Positions 38,552 through 53,419 are shown, numbered from the stretch's first letter. The stretch is 64,000 nucleotides of DNA from Luscinia megarhynchos (GCA_034336665.1 CM067589.1:2241720-2305719); one strand, 5' to 3'. Notes: generated by a model from the sequence alone, not told the origin. Program-made: numbers and translations.

Positions 38552-41500
38552 CCATTTTAAGGATGAAATTGCTGAAATTCAAGAGTGTAATTTACAGCAC
38601 AGCTTTATCCCACATGTCATGTTTATATCCCTGTGTCCACACACCACCATCACTGCTGATGCTGTGTCAGACAGGTAAAGAAAGAGGCTGAGAAGTAGCT
38701 GGAAGAGCCACTACAACGTTCACTACAAGGAAACCTCACTATTTGTGCCTGTGTGTATTACTGTATTATAAGTAATTATTATACAAAAAGTCACTCATGA
38801 GCAGGGTAACCTTTTAACAGGAGAAACCTCAGCTTGATACTGAAGGAGTAATTTTAGGTTCACTGTTGACTCAATTGAGATTTTCTTATTTTAGTTTCTT
38901 TTTTTGTCATTGCTGCTCTGTGAATCTCTCCCATAATGGGCTGCAGGAGCAGTGAAGGAAATGGACGTCCTGTACACGAAAAGCCAAAGGCAAACATTTG
39001 CTATCGGCTCTGCAGATTGAGCTTGCAGGGAGATTTTTGGGTTTTTTCTGCAAGTTTCATTTACTATAATCTTAATTGCCTGAGCTTTATAGAGGAGAGA
39101 AATGATTTCTTAGTCATCAGCTTTCCTACATTTTCCCATATTATTTTAATAGTTTCACCTTAAGGGAATTTTTGAGATCAATATCAGCTGTTATGGAAGA
39201 ACGTCATAGTGGCTCAGTGGCTCTGTTAACAGAAAATGACTTGTAAATAAACTAAACCAAGAAATTTTCCTAAGAGTCACTTTTGTTCCTTTTCAGTTGT
39301 TTTGTGGGAGGTTCAATGCTTAATTAATTTAGATAAATTCTGCATTTCTGTTTAAGTGGAATGTGATGCAAGTTAAATTTTCTGTTGGTTTTCTGAAAAA
39401 ATGAAATTGCTCATGCACCCATCAGTGCCATGTGAGAAACTCATTTCCACGTAGCTCTGGCAGTGCTTGGAGCATTGTGCTGTCCCTAAAGGCTCTGAGT
39501 TGTTTCCACTACGGGCGGTGTCTGAAGCATGGCAGGCACCACCACGGCTGTATGCTGTGTAAGTGAGGAGCATCTTGCTGGCTTTGGGTGTTAAAGAGGG
39601 AATGTACTGCATTTACTAGGGTAGAGTAATGCTCAGGATAAACAAAGGAGCTGTGTATTCAAACATCTCCTGATGGAGATAAGTTTCAAATTTCTTAATG
39701 GATATTTTTTTTTACTTTTAAAATTAAGACTGCCATTATTGTAATGATAACAGGGCCTGAAATATCAGCTGTAATTAGCTGAAGTCATAGCATGGATTTC
39801 AAATGGAATATACACACATACCATGTTTGTCTCTCAGCATGATGCCCTTCAAATCCTTGCTGGAAGTGAGGTCATGCCACTTCTCTTGTGTTCTTTAGTA
39901 TCCATGTTCATCTTCTTGCCTTGGTGTCGCTGAGCTGGAGAGTTGCTTCAGTCATGTATTAAGGAGGGATTTATTCATGGGTCTTGTGATCTCTAAAGGT
40001 TTACAAGCTAAAAGAATGTATCACACAGCTGGGCAGTAGGGATTATGAATATTGCTTAAATAGCAAGGGCCCAAAAGCCAAGAGCAGAGATCTTCCTCCT
40101 CTGCTTTCCTTGTGATGTTTATAGAGCATAAAACCTCTCTCTGGTAGCTGAGAAAAATATGCCTTTTTTTGCATTTGTGTTAAGACTGTTCTGAAGTGGC
40201 TTCTTCAGTATTGTTTGCATTATTTGGCTCCAAGAGCAATAAACTTTGGAAAATATGCTATCCATACTCAATTTAGATTCAGGGTAATCCAATCTAGCTA
40301 CAAGACTCTGAACATTTAAGTATTTTTCATGTTTCAAACTCATTCTTGCTAAAAAAAAACAAAAACCAAGCCTTTTTGATACAGGCGATGATACAGCCAG
40401 GCAATTACTGTATTTGCTGTAATACAACTTGATGTCAGAAATGTTCTTCTGCAGAACTTGCCTGAGGAAATTTCAGACCATTGTTTCTTAAGAGATACTG
40501 TTCCAGAGTATGATAAAGGTGAATCAGGCATTTTGGCTATGTTAGCTACAGCAAAGGAGAGAATGGGCTGCTGTTTAAGGCTGAGACCAAAGAAATGGGA
40601 CTGTAACCAAAGGGGTTCCTCAAGCCTTGAATTCTTTGAGCTCTGGAATGAGTTTGTGTTGAAGTGGGGTGTATATATATATGTACGAATATTGGATATA
40701 TGATGCAGTTACTGCTGTGGAATGTGAAATTCTGCTCTACAAAGAAAATCTCTGCACTGCTGGTAAGACTTCTGCCAATCCTCATCCCGGACAGAGACTG
40801 TTAGAGTAATGTAAGAGTTAGTGATGGTGCTACAGCAGAAAGGAGCAGTAAGTGTAAGGCTTGGGTTTCGTTACTCTCACCAACAAATCTGCTTAATGGC
40901 TTTAGAGAGAGAACAAGTGTGAGCGAGTGTTGATGATTTCTTGACCAGTCTTCAGTCCAAGTACTCCGATACTGTGTGCTTCAGAAGGAAAGCAAGCCAG
41001 TTATTTTTGTTGTTTCTTCTTGTTTTTCTTGGTTGTGCACGCTCTTCAATGCCAAGAAACGGATAGGATTTGGGATTTGCCTCAGTGAATGATGACATGA
41101 GTTATTGATGATTACAAATGCCAGTTGCAATAATTTACATTCCAAACGTAGGGGAAAAATACATTCCCTCTCTTTCCATCTCTAGGAGGCATTTAGATTT
41201 CCACCATACGACAGACTATCAATACGATTTAAAAAATCTGTTTATGTAGTTATGCAGCTTTATGGAGAAATCTCACCCCTCCCTGCCAAAGTTTTATTGA
41301 AGCTAAAAATGGGGGAGGGTGTAAAGGCTTTGTCTAAAACCCCAAACAAACAGTGCAATATTCACTCGCTGTGTTATCATTGACTTTGATACACAGTTTC
41401 TGATACCCCTTAACTTTATCCATGAGTCAAGGACAGAGCATTTCCTTTCCCAGAATGAAAGAGAACAGTGATCCCAAGCATTCTGCTGCTGGAGAAAAGC

Positions 41501-43171
41501 ACAGGAACTGCAGCATCATCACCAGCCATCTTCACTCTGTGAAACCAGGGAAAGGATGGTGCAGAGAAGGAGGCAGGAGGAGCGCGTGATACGCTAAGCA
41601 TGGCAAAGCAAATTGCAGGTCTGATTTTTCCAAAGCTCCTGTACCAGCCAGCTGAAGTGACTAAGGCACTTCTGAGCCAAAGGCAAGGCTCCTGAGGCCA
41701 ATAAAATATTTTGGTTTAGGACTGAGATAAGTTAAGAGGGTACTTGGTATTCAAAGGTGACTTCTTAAGCCATGGTAATGTAGTTTTCAGGAGTCATGTT
41801 GAAAGTAACTGTGTCTTGCATTTGGGAAGTGCTCAGCTTACTCCGGGTCTCGCACTGTGAATGCTTTCTGCCTACTGTTTATCTCCTCAAGGCTTTGTGG
41901 AATTTGTAATTCCCTCTGTGGACCCCTAACAGCTTTAAGGCTAGCTGGTTTCTCTCGTTGAAAAGAATCTCACTGGGCTTTCAGTTCTCACTTGCATCAG
42001 GCTGAGGAAGTACAGTTGTTTTTGCCAGAACTGTAACTCTGTCTATCTCCACTTTTGCTGCTGGTTGTGGGATGAAACCAGAAACTCCTAATTGCTCTTA
42101 GCTGAGGAGGACAGTATGAGGAGTGGAGCTTGTGTTTACAACACTGAATTCTTTTGAAGCCTGCTATGTGCTGTCATTTCAAATGTACTCATACAATGGC
42201 TTCATTTATAACTCATAGTTTAAACACACTGTCTGAAGTAGTCAGGTCTATGTTAAATATCACTTATATACATCATGAAAGATAAAAGGTGTATAAAAAA
42301 GCCCTGTCTTTCAAGTACTTATTCAACTGTGTGCTCTCTTGTTGAAAGGCTTGAAGAAGTGACTTAAAGAAAAATATCCACTTCTGCCGAGTCCCAGTTT
42401 TCCTGCATGGAACAGTTAGCCAGATGTTGAATAAACGACAATCAGGCAAAATGCTCTCCCTTAAAACCCTTTATTTTTGCTGCATTTCACTCAAAATCTA
42501 AGATCTGGACTACAGTGTTAGCAGACGGTTAAAAATGCAAAAAAAGGATTAATTCTTTTACTGCAAGAGTGGATTCACAGATGAAAAATTCTTTGTAAGG
42601 TACGTTCCTTCTTTCTGTCTTTCCTCTTGTTTTAAGCCAAAGCCCAAGTTGTCTGTGTATGTTAAACCTTAGCACTTCTGATTTTGCTGAAGACAAGAAA
42701 TGTTTGAAAGAGAACTGCAGCTCTGTAATATGTTATATTGACTTTTTATATGGACATGTACTTCTCCCTGGGAAAGCTGTCAGTAGGGTGTTACTTTTGT
42801 TTCATTCAACTGCAGATAATTCTGTCCTCTTGCAATATGAAAACAAATTAATTAAAATAAAGTATTCAACATACTTGAAATACTTCTGTTTAAAAAACCC
42901 CAAGACCCCTCTTTTACCCTCTCTCTCCTTTAAAGGTTAATTTCTCCCCTTCTTCAATCCTGTTTAATTTTTCCAGTTTCTTTCCCTATGTGCACTTACT
43001 GGTCTCTCCTGAAAAGTGTTTTTATCTTAAAGTATTTTCAGGTTGCTTTTACATGGTGTATTTACAAAGAGGAAAACAGACTGGGAAGAGTAGCGTTTGA
43101 GTACTTGAGTTCTGGTTGTGCTTTCTGATGGAATAAAGAAAAGATTTTGATGTTGTTTGTTTGTTCTGTAG

Positions 43172-43284
43172 GAGCTGATTAAGGAGCTTTGAAGTAGATA
43201 TTTTATATCCTCGGCGTTATTTTATCTCTTCAGAGGGCTCGAAGATGAAGCAGCACAGCGACAGCTGTTGAGATACTTTCTCAG
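43172..43284 (+). other. Candidate exon-like block on the plus strand
   Basis: A strong plus-strand acceptor (tgtttgtttgttctgtag) precedes about 113 bases that carry several CpGs in an AT-rich setting, followed by a modest donor (TCTCAG|GTTGGA). No long reading frame crosses it. It lies at the right end of the 38.75-43.35 kb segment whose strand bias is reversed, so it could be a TANC2 untranslated exon inside an inverted segment, part of a plus-strand transcript, or chance. Confidence 0.25.
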
Positions 43285-43566
43285 GTTGGAGCAACAGAGG
43301 TTCCCTGTGCAACAGATCCTATGCACGCACCCTTTCAGTGAAAAGCTAAATGAGACAAATTTGTGAAAAATGAGCTCAGTTTCTAGAAAAAATTAAAATA
43401 AGCAAAAAGACTGCAGGGAGAAGAGGGAATCTTTACCAGTCCGTTCTGGAGCCATTTCCAGCACCCCATTCCCCACTGCCAGCTAAGAAATGCTACTCAG
43501 CCCTCTCTAAAAGCACTCTTGCTACATTTTTCCAGACTACTGCAGAATATAAATGATGGTTATCAA

Positions 43567-43592
43567 TACATATACATACATGCATACACACA
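43567..43592. repeat. Imperfect (TACA)n tract
   Basis: It consists of repeated ataca/tacata units followed by cacaca. Confidence 0.7.
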
Positions 43593-46500
43593 AAAAATTT
43601 TAAAGGAATGTATCAGATTGTTAGAAAAAGGGAAACCATATAAAATTCTCCGTTAAAGGCAGTCAACAATAGACCAAGTCCCTAAGACCTTATTAGAAAT
43701 ACACATAAACAGCATGGTAAGTTCAGAAGAACTTGGGGGGAAAAAAGTCATGAAGATTTACTAGCTTCCACTACTCAGCTAATCATTAAAGATGTGAAAT
43801 TCCATTAAACATCCACTAAGATGCTGCTTAGAGTAAAATGTGACCTATAATCTTTACTCTGAGGGTGTCTAGAAAAATAATGCCGATTCGCATTCCAATT
43901 CACTCTCAAGCCTGTCTGCCCTGCAGATAAGAGAAACGCATCTGTAACACCAGGCAGTTTTCATCTCAAACAAATACACAACTACTTTCCTTACAGCTCA
44001 GTCCCAGCAGCACCCATCAGCTTAACCACTGCCCCACATACATAATGCTAACAAATTCTTAAGAAAAATGTGTTATGTAACATTTAAAATTCCTTTCCTC
44101 ACATTTATCTGAAAATAATAATAATAATTTTTAAAACCTTTGATCCAAGCTGCCATTAAAGGGCAACATATGTGCATTCAAGGAGAAAAAGCAGCTGCAC
44201 ACTCTTCCATCGCTGATAGTGAGTCACCCCAAGTGCAATGATCCGTCCTATTCAGAAGGATGGCGACTGGAACGTGTAGCACAAGTACAAATGTGTCAAA
44301 ATCCTGTTTGACTTCTAAATCCCTCAACCAAGTCAGTCTTATCTTCTGATAAGCTTCTGTTCTTCCTAAATTCTCTTTTAGGTGATCGGGAGCCGTTTTC
44401 ACACAAGCTTTTCAAAATACATTATTACTAAGTTCACCACTTTCCAATTCCTCTTCCCACCAGCCTGTCCGCATATTTATTCATGTGCAATTATCTATTT
44501 AGGAAACACATTTACAAATTCAGAAACACCTTGCTGGTGTTCTCTCCCTCAATGTCATCTTCACTACCTCAGTTCTCCAACAGTTTATTCGCTCATCTTC
44601 CTTCACCCTCAGGATGCACAAGACAATAGTGAGAAATATAAGCCCTGGTATTTTCAGACCTGCACCTGCAGGAGTAACTCACAGCAAGGGAGAAGGAAAT
44701 AACATTACTCTCACACACAGGCAGCTCCTGGATCATCCTGACAGGCAGGACAATTTAGGAGGAAAAAGTATCCAGGGATGCCGGAAAAACACCAAGATTG
44801 CCATCCTAGAAGATTTCCTTTCAGCCAACCGAAAGACACAGAGTGGAAGCTGGAGCTCCCAGAAAACAGACTCTCTTAGAGCAGGGGTGCCAACCTGACA
44901 TCTTTTTGGGAGAGCTCACAGGATGAAGGACAAGCAGATTTGCTAAGCCCAGGGGTGTTTTGAAGTTGATACTGCAAATAGCAAACACACCCCTCAAGGC
45001 TCTCAGTCCCACACACCAGAACAGACTGGTGCCCTTTGGAAGATGAATAATTTCTCATACACTTAACTTTATTATAGTCACACACATGCAATTCTCTCGA
45101 GACTGGGTACAAACACTTACCCATGGCTGCTTTTAATGGTTTCAAAGTTTGCACATTGATGGAAGAGGAAAGCGGGAAGGACTTTCTCTCTGTGTGATTA
45201 TTTACTTAAATCCTTCCCATTACTAACAAGCAGAATGATGAAAATCACCTAAGCATAAGGAGGTGGAACACTTCACTTCATACTAATGGTTTCATTTCAG
45301 AAGATCTGAGCACGCATCAGCAGAAGGGAATCAGTGGTGTTTGTGCAGCAGGTCCTGCCCAAGGCTCTGCTGCCCACCCACAACTCACTCTGCACCCGAG
45401 GGACCAGAGATCAATTCCTGGCGCCCTGCTACTCCAATCCAACAACGCTACAAAGATAAAACAACAGCAGGATGAGAAGGGGGAGGGAGGAGGAAGAGGA
45501 AGAGCACAAATAAAGGAAGCTGATGTTCCTCTAATGAGTAACACGCAAAAGCTCACCATCTGATATCTCTACTGGGTAAAAACAACTTTTGGAGGAAAAC
45601 AAACAAAACACAGTTGGTAAAAATACCAGGTTCTTTCTGGAGCTTTCTTACAATATTTCCAGGGTATTCCACGTTTTTGCCTACAGTATTTCTACACATT
45701 ATTTAGTAAAACTCTGCTAGCAAGCTGCACACAGATAAAATCCATCTCCTTAAGGAAAATCTAGAAGTCCTAGACGCACATAAGTAATACAATATGAAAT
45801 CTGGACACATCTTTTCTTTATCTAAAAGGCAAACAGCTACAAATATTCCATCTTTCCATTTTCCAAATTAGGCACATTAAACATGCAAGTGAAGTGATTA
45901 ATATTTTAAGTGGTTTCTTATTTGGAAGAAAATAATAAAACTAAATTTTATGAAGTATTTATATTTTCAATAATCATTTACTGTTTCTGTTTTATATTAA
46001 AAAAAAAAAATCAGATCACATCCCACTAGCACGAGCACTTCAGATACAACAACTTGACACCAGGAACGGAAACTCAAGGTTTTTTCCAAGAGGGAGAATG
46101 GACGCACAGTGCTTTTTACTGGGCTCTCTCTAGTGATTTTTGATGTTAATGATGTGTTACAGAGCAACTTAAAAATTCAAGCAGGCTCCCTACACAACAA
46201 TTTTGTAGTTCCTTTGAATTCTCCAAAATAATTCTAGGCTGAGACTGAACTTCCCTTCCTACATAGACCCTCCAGAACACTTGAAAAGATGCTATTTGCC
46301 TTAACATACACAAGCGTGGACCATATCAAACAAAAAGCTATTTCTCAAAAAAACCCCACAAAGATCAATTCATATATAAAATTCTGTATGTTACTAGGGG
46401 CTTATTTTTTAATGCCTTCTGAGCTTGGTGTAGTCACATCTATTATACACTGAAGTGATGGAGCCAGATTCTGTGTCCTTGCAAACAGTTAGAAAAGGCT

Positions 46501-49019
46501 CCAGAATTTAACCCCTTTGTTGTTGTTGTTTATTAAATTCAGGATATTCTTTTGGATATTCTGTTTGCTGGTGTGTCATGAAAATCCTCAGAGAACCAAA
46601 ACCCTTTGAAAGTTCAGCCCAGGTTTGGAAAGTCTCACAAACAAAACCAGTCTCGACCGTCAGCAAACAAGTGCTTTGTTATAGCCATGGCTTTGTCAGC
46701 CTCAGTCTCAAGGAGATACGGGGTTTGTTTTCTTACAGAGAACTCAAAAGTCACTGTACATAATTTATGTGGAACCAAAATTATTGTTTTCTCTGTAAGA
46801 GAGTCTGGGAGATAAAAAAAAGTTCGAATCTTTGTTAAAAAGTATTAAATACTGTACATAAAAAGTTCCAAAATAAAACAATATATAAAAAATAATTCTT
46901 GATCCAAACTTATTGTAAAAATCAAGAACAGATGCTCTTTCTAATGATAAATGACCAAGCATATCCAGTCTCAAAAGGAAATACATACATAGCTTTTCAC
47001 GGCAGTGAAACCTGTTCTAATTAATAGCCATTATGTTTGCTCCTAAACTGAAGTGACTGAAGCCCAAGTGGAGACTGTTCTTCCCCAAACCAGCCCCCAT
47101 ATGCTGCTCAATCTCATTTTTAATCCCATCCTGCAGTTTACAACACAACCAGCCACGCCGCATCATTTCTTACACATCATATTAATATTTATTCAAATTT
47201 TCTTGCAAAATTTACCTAGAAATCAGTCAGACAACAACTGGTCGTGCTTTATGGTTGTTTTTTCACTCGTCCTGACTATTCATAAGGAGCGTGAGCTCAG
47301 AAAATGTAATAGCAGGCCTGCTGCCAGCAGACTTCCTGCGCTCCACGTCTGAAGCATATGGATAAACTCTTAATACAATACAGAAAGACACTTCTTGAAT
47401 GTAAGCAGGCAGGTTTGGCTTTACACAGAAGTTCAGCACAAGTGTCTAGACTACGAGCAAAGTACCAGCAGATATAAATCTGTGGATTTATACCAAAGAC
47501 AGTGACAGGAGAGGTTTAAGCTGCCCAAATTTCAGAACTGCACATTGCAGCCAGCACTCAGGTTCATCAGACACAAAAGCACAGGTAGCAGAATGTGACA
47601 TCTGAGAAGGGTAAATAAATCTCCACATCCATACTCAGCTCTACTGCCTCTGCAGCTAAACAGATAATCTTTAATACTACAAGATTATTCTGCATATGAC
47701 ATTACTTTTAAACTGAGGAAAAGCAACTCAGAACTCCCGGTACATAAAGACAGATTCATCCCTTGGAAGGTTTGTATGGTTGCTCGGTTTCCAGACAATG
47801 ATGAACAGCTAAATAAGTTTATGCTACATTATTTAATCTTCCTCTAAAGATGATTTTATCTGAACTTGGAAAGGTTTTCCATTTGCCTCCATTTATGAAG
47901 AATGTTTATTTGTATCTGATTTTTAGGGGCTATGCTGTAGTCAAAAACCTTGACTACACAAAAACACATGCACCCATCACCAATAAAGGTGACAGCTAGC
48001 TCCTCATAGGGCCTGATCTGCTCTTCTGGCTGCCCGTCTGTGAGGACAAAAGCAATGCAAAAATTTAAGTGAACCATAAGCACTTTCTTTGTGCAAAATT
48101 TTCATTGTAACCAAACAACATTAGAGAATACACAGTATACAGTTACATTGGGTATCTACAAGCCATACCACGGATTTGGTTTATGTGAGTGCTGAAACTT
48201 GTCACAAAAAGTTATGTAATTGAGATGACTATTCCAAAATGGTGTCTTCATATCTGACTTAAACCATATTTCTTAAAAGAAATAATTTGGTGAACAGATT
48301 AAACAACCACATACATGCACTTACAAAATAACATTTGTAACTCACTTCAAAAATTTGCACATGTATCCACCAATTTCAACTCTGATTTCTACTCCCAAAG
48401 ATCCAAACTACAGTAACACAACAAGGAAAATTGACTCAGTGCAAGGACTAGGGGTATATTCAGTAGGCCTGGACAGAACCTTTATTGACCAGATTTAAGC
48501 TGGGCTTCTGGACATTTACAAGAGGCAGAAGCAGTTTAAAAAAAACCAAAACAACAACAACAAAGCCACCACACAAAGAAGTCAGCAAAATCAGAGTCTG
48601 AAGAAAGCTCAGACACTTTATGAGGATTCCTGCAGCTACAGCTATGCAGGGGCTGCGAAGATCCTGGCAAAGTCCCTGTGCAGACTGACAGGAAAGCAGC
48701 TACATCTACCCAGAAAATCTCATAAAGACCAAGGCCCTTTCTGAAAGCCTATCTGCGTCTGTGCAGAAATCTTCTCCACACTGATCCACAGTATTGACAG
48801 AATCTGAGCTAGTCTACAGCTAGAACCCAGGTCTGAAAAAGGGCACAAATTCACAATTCCCCCTAAATTTCCCTTGCTCTGTGTACATGCAAATGATATT
48901 CTTCAATTTTCATTTCAGATGTTTTACAGCACTTTGTGCTGCTCCTGTTCTTCTGTATTTATAGTGTTGACAGTTTTCATTCAGAATAAATGCTGAGAAA
49001 TTAACTTGTTCATACTCTA

Positions 49020-49245
49020 AGCTTCCAATTTTTCAAGATCTGTTTGAATCCAGTTCTTTCTTCTTATCCCTGCAACACCTTAAAAGCCAATGCCATCCAC
49101 AGGTTTTACCAGTACACTCAATTCCTCCATCTGGGTTACTAAGCAACCTGCTCGCCAGCTCTGCAGACACTATACAGCACTTCTGATTATGCCACATCCA
49201 ACTTTTCAGACAAAAATACCACAGGCCACCATACAGAAGTGCTTC
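49020..49245 (-). mobile_element. Possible ancient LINE (CR1-like) fragment
   Basis: The order 'tgtttgaatccagttctttc', 'ccatccacaggttttaccag', 'tacactcaattcctccatct' resembles an old amniote interspersed repeat I associate with CR1-type elements in antisense. It is heavily diverged, and the family call is from memory. Confidence 0.35.
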
Positions 49246-50548
49246 TAAAAGGAAGACAGAGAGTTTTTCACCTCATTACAAAGTTTTTCATATCATTTTA
49301 GAGCAGTAATTTGTTCAAGACTAGTTAGTAGTGCCAAAGATAAGGACTGAGATCTTCAAAGTCTAAATCAAATCAACAGACCACTCCATTACATAGCCTG
49401 TAAAAAAAACATTCCTCAATTTAATGGATTAATCAAGTTGAGGCTTACATAATACAAAAGAGGCCAAGTTTTTTCAGTGCCTAGGAGATGGTCTAGCAGG
49501 CATCACAGCCATACTCCTGACTTACCCTCCTCACACCTTCTCTCAAATGCCAGCGACTAAAATCCCAGCAGAGCCCCCCATAACTGAAAATACTTCTCAA
49601 GTTGGCAAAAATAAATATTTGCATCTCTTTCTCTTTGAAAACGTACACTGATTTAGAATGACACCATTTGGCCTGTGATCACAACTTGTAACTGGCAAGA
49701 ACTCCCACTGTTATTACTTTTTGGGATAGCTGCTACCCACGTAGTGCCAGATGGTCCTTTCCACCTCTGCTGAGGAGGTGGAGCAGCACTGCCGGCTGTC
49801 AGCGTCACCACTTCTTCATTTGCTCTAAATCAAGACAGAGATGATATTACCGGTCTGAAGAGAAAGCGGGTGGGCACTTGTAGCTCCATTACAGTTTCAG
49901 CCTTCAAAGAACAATAGTCCTTTCTTTCATGGTGCCTGTTACACTAAATCCCCACTCCTGAAGGCAAGAAAACAAGGGATGTTATGGCCCCCATGCAGGT
50001 ATTAACCAAAGGCTGGTGCCAATGAAAAGCTGCTCAGAAAGATTTCAGTCAAACACACAAGCTCTATCTGTGAAGCTGAGTATCTCATCCTAACAACTGT
50101 GTGAAGCAGCAGGAAACTGAGTTGCAGTCTCTAATCAAATCTTACACTGAAAATTAAATAGGAAAATCATTTGAGTAAGAGGAGAAAAGCCCACTAAGTA
50201 AGAAAATGGGGAACTTGTCCCTTCATAAAATATAAATGATCTATTAAACTAAGATTATATAGAACTGCAAAAGCTGCCAGGAAAGATAACTAGCATTAGA
50301 CCCCAACTTATACACAAAGCAACAGATCAAGCAGCGCACAGCTACACACACAGAATACCTATCATAACCTGGATAATTTTGCAAATATCCTTAAAAATAA
50401 AGTCTCATGAAGAACACCAGGGCCTGCAAGCTGGGATAAACCAGCAAAATCTGCAGGCACAAGCATTTATTTTGATAATTCAAATCACACTATCCACTTG
50501 CATTTGCACCTCTCCACAGGCTCAGTTTAACAGCTCTCATGAAAGTTA

Positions 50549-50576
<28 letters not shown>
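50549..50576. repeat. (AC)14 microsatellite
   Basis: There are fourteen uninterrupted AC units. The tract is likely polymorphic. Confidence 0.95.
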
Positions 50577-50582
<6 letters not shown>

Positions 50583-50982
50583 GTATCTCTTCCCCAAGCA
50601 TCACTGATCTCTAAAAATCTATCCTCACTATTTTATTTTGGTTTTCCCTCTCTCAGAACCCTTCCATATTCTATTCCACAAAATCTATGAAGGATAGAAA
50701 GTTGTTTACCTGTTTGCCTGCTAAAGTGCCATTAGCTAAAGACTTTCCTCTAGACTATTTGCAGGAACAGGCTGGCTAAGGCCATTCCAATTATCTGCTC
50801 AGTCACTGACCCCTTCTGCTCCCAGATCTTCTGCTCAGATACTCAGACACATAGAGCACAGCTGAGACAGGGAACCGGCAATGTGCCTGCTCTGAAGGAG
50901 CCTGGAGAAACAAGAGTAGCACAGGGGTCTTAGGCCTGAAAAGACAACACTTTTTTGGCCAATTTCAAATTCCAAGCACCCT

Positions 50983-51006
50983 AAATAAATAAATGAATGA
51001 ATAAAT
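50983..51006. repeat. (AAAT/AATG)n tetranucleotide tract
   Basis: About six tetranucleotide units alternate between aaat and aatg. Confidence 0.8.
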
Positions 51007-53419
51007 GCTGTCACCCCCCAGTCCTGGCGAACTGCAGAACATACAGGCTTTCCCACTGATACCTCTCAGCACTAAAAACATGGAACTCACTTCCACAAAA
51101 GCACTTTGTATACCATTATTTTCTTGTTACTAGGCCTCTTCACATCTGAAACATTAAGGGCACCCTACTATCAAAAATAATTTCTAGACAGTGAATAATC
51201 CTACATGAGACAGTGGAAGATAAGGCAAAAGGGAAAATCATCTCTTATTAATGAGGTAAATAAAAGGACCAACCACAGGAATAGGCACACTTCACTGCTC
51301 AGCACACTCTGGTTGCACATTGTTCCTTCACTTTCTTATATCTCTTCATGAAAAAGGCCAACTTTAGGAGATCCAAGCCAAGAAGTTAAAATAGCAGAAG
51401 CCCACTGTGCCAGACTGGTGGGACAAAACAGGATTATTAACTCCACTTGATCAGTGCTACCAGTGAGCAATTTCAGGGCAAGAACACCAGGAGGAAATGG
51501 GATCATTTTTTTACCTTACACCCAGACATTTGGTTCAGCACGATTCTGGTTCAGCCGAGAAACCAGCTGCTTTCAGCAGGAATCACCAGCTGGATGATGG
51601 GACAGGGCAGGCAAATCTTCCTCAAAGAGCAGTAAAAGATAAGCCCTATTTCCTTTTGTGTTGCTTCCCTAAAACAATAAAGCCAACAAGCAATAGTCCA
51701 TATAACAAATGCAGAAAGAATCTAAATCCTCCAACACTTACAGCTCCAGATACAGAACCAGGAATCAATTCACATTTGTGTCTCTCCAGTGTCTTCTCCC
51801 AGTTTTCCTTGTATTTTCTCCTTGACTTCATTGGAAATAGTATTTCATAACCTCAGCCAGAGGCAGCCCACTGGAAATGCTGAGCATGGCACCAGAGCCC
51901 ACCAATACAGTATTTATATTGCTACCAATATTTAAGTCAACTGTTAAAACACTGACCACAGGATCCGACCCAACTGAGCTTCACACTCCACAACTCAAGG
52001 ACAGAAGATTCACCTCCAGAGAAGTTCGGATTACCAACAAGGTGACTGGCAGGAACAGAACAGACCATAATTTTTTCCACATTAAAGACATCAAGACACT
52101 TCCAAGAATATTAGTTAATGCTTTTCAGCCCATTAGAGGCAATGCACAACTGCTTCCTGAACCACCAACGCCACAAAGATTCAAACTCCCATTCTGAAAG
52201 ATATTTTCCACTGTCTTTAATTCTGGTATTTTTCATATGCACTGATGGCTTCTCTGTTTCATATGTGCTCATCAATGTTCTCATCCAAACTATGAAGGAA
52301 ACACAAATTTTTAAGGAAGCCACCTGAAGAGAACACAAAAAATAGGAAACCTTTCACACCCATATACAAGCCTTACTCATTAAGGCACATAAAAAATATA
52401 AATTGCAGCAGATGTGTTTCCTACTGATTACTTTATAAAAGAATTTTGCTTAAATAATTTGAATATGGAAAAATAGCAGCAATCAGCCAAATATTATTGT
52501 ACCTACCATGGAAATCATACAGGCATGAAGGGGAAAATCAAATAAATACCCAAAATATTTAAATGGGAAGTAAGTAAACAAGAAGCTCCCCACCATAAAA
52601 TACAAATTAACCATCTCTTTTCTCACACTTCTTAATTAAGAAAAAATATTTGGTGTGGCTTGCATTGCAAGTAACTATTCACCTATCCAAAATACTTCTT
52701 TCATTTATGAAACCATTACAAATCTTAAATTTGAGATCACTACAATTCAACCACAATTAGCAATTACAGCTGATGTAAGTAAAAATAAGACAACTGAATA
52801 TTCACCAATAAAGCAAGGAATTCAGAGAAAAGTGATGCATTTACCCTATTCATTGTTATTTGGGAATTTTTCCTCAACTGTCAAGCTATTCTATATTTTA
52901 ATCTTTAAAATATTCCCTGCAGATGAGGGTAAAAGATGTAGTTCAAGTAGTCAACTGAATTTCATTAGTCGTGTGATGTGAGCTTCAGCTGTTACACACT
53001 GGAAAGCTGCAAAGGGAAATCTGCAAATCTGATCTCTGAAAACCAAGTCAGCTAATTCCAACGGCAGAAAACCAGAACATATGGAAATCTGGATGTAAAG
53101 ACAAGTAATTTCAAATGACAAGCATACCTCTGCTGTCTCACATGCAACCTACTCTAAAAGAAATGATCACAAATTCACAAATGAAAAATTCTAGGAAAGA
53201 GCAGCAAGAAGGCTTCTTCCAAGCTCTGGGAAGGGCGAGATAATGGCAGACACACTTGCAGTGCAGCGAGGAACAAACACAGCTTTGAGTTGCGCCACTT
53301 TGATCAGCACAGTAAGGTCACAAATGCTCATCAGATGACTTTTCAGTAACTTCTGTGAAATGGGGCACCATGAATGGAACTGCTTGTGGTGCAAGAAAGG
53401 ATCATTCATCTACCCCAGG

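Noticed and set aside
38936..39163. Plus-strand frame starting MGC with a myristoyl-like start
   Set aside because: After about 30 residues it becomes intron-like hydrophobic sequence, and no homologue was recognised.
45100..45190. Strong minus-strand donor (CATGG|GTAAGTG at 45120) preceded by a gccATGg context
   Set aside because: No acceptor with a pyrimidine tract gives a sensible exon, and the short frame is unlike TANC2.
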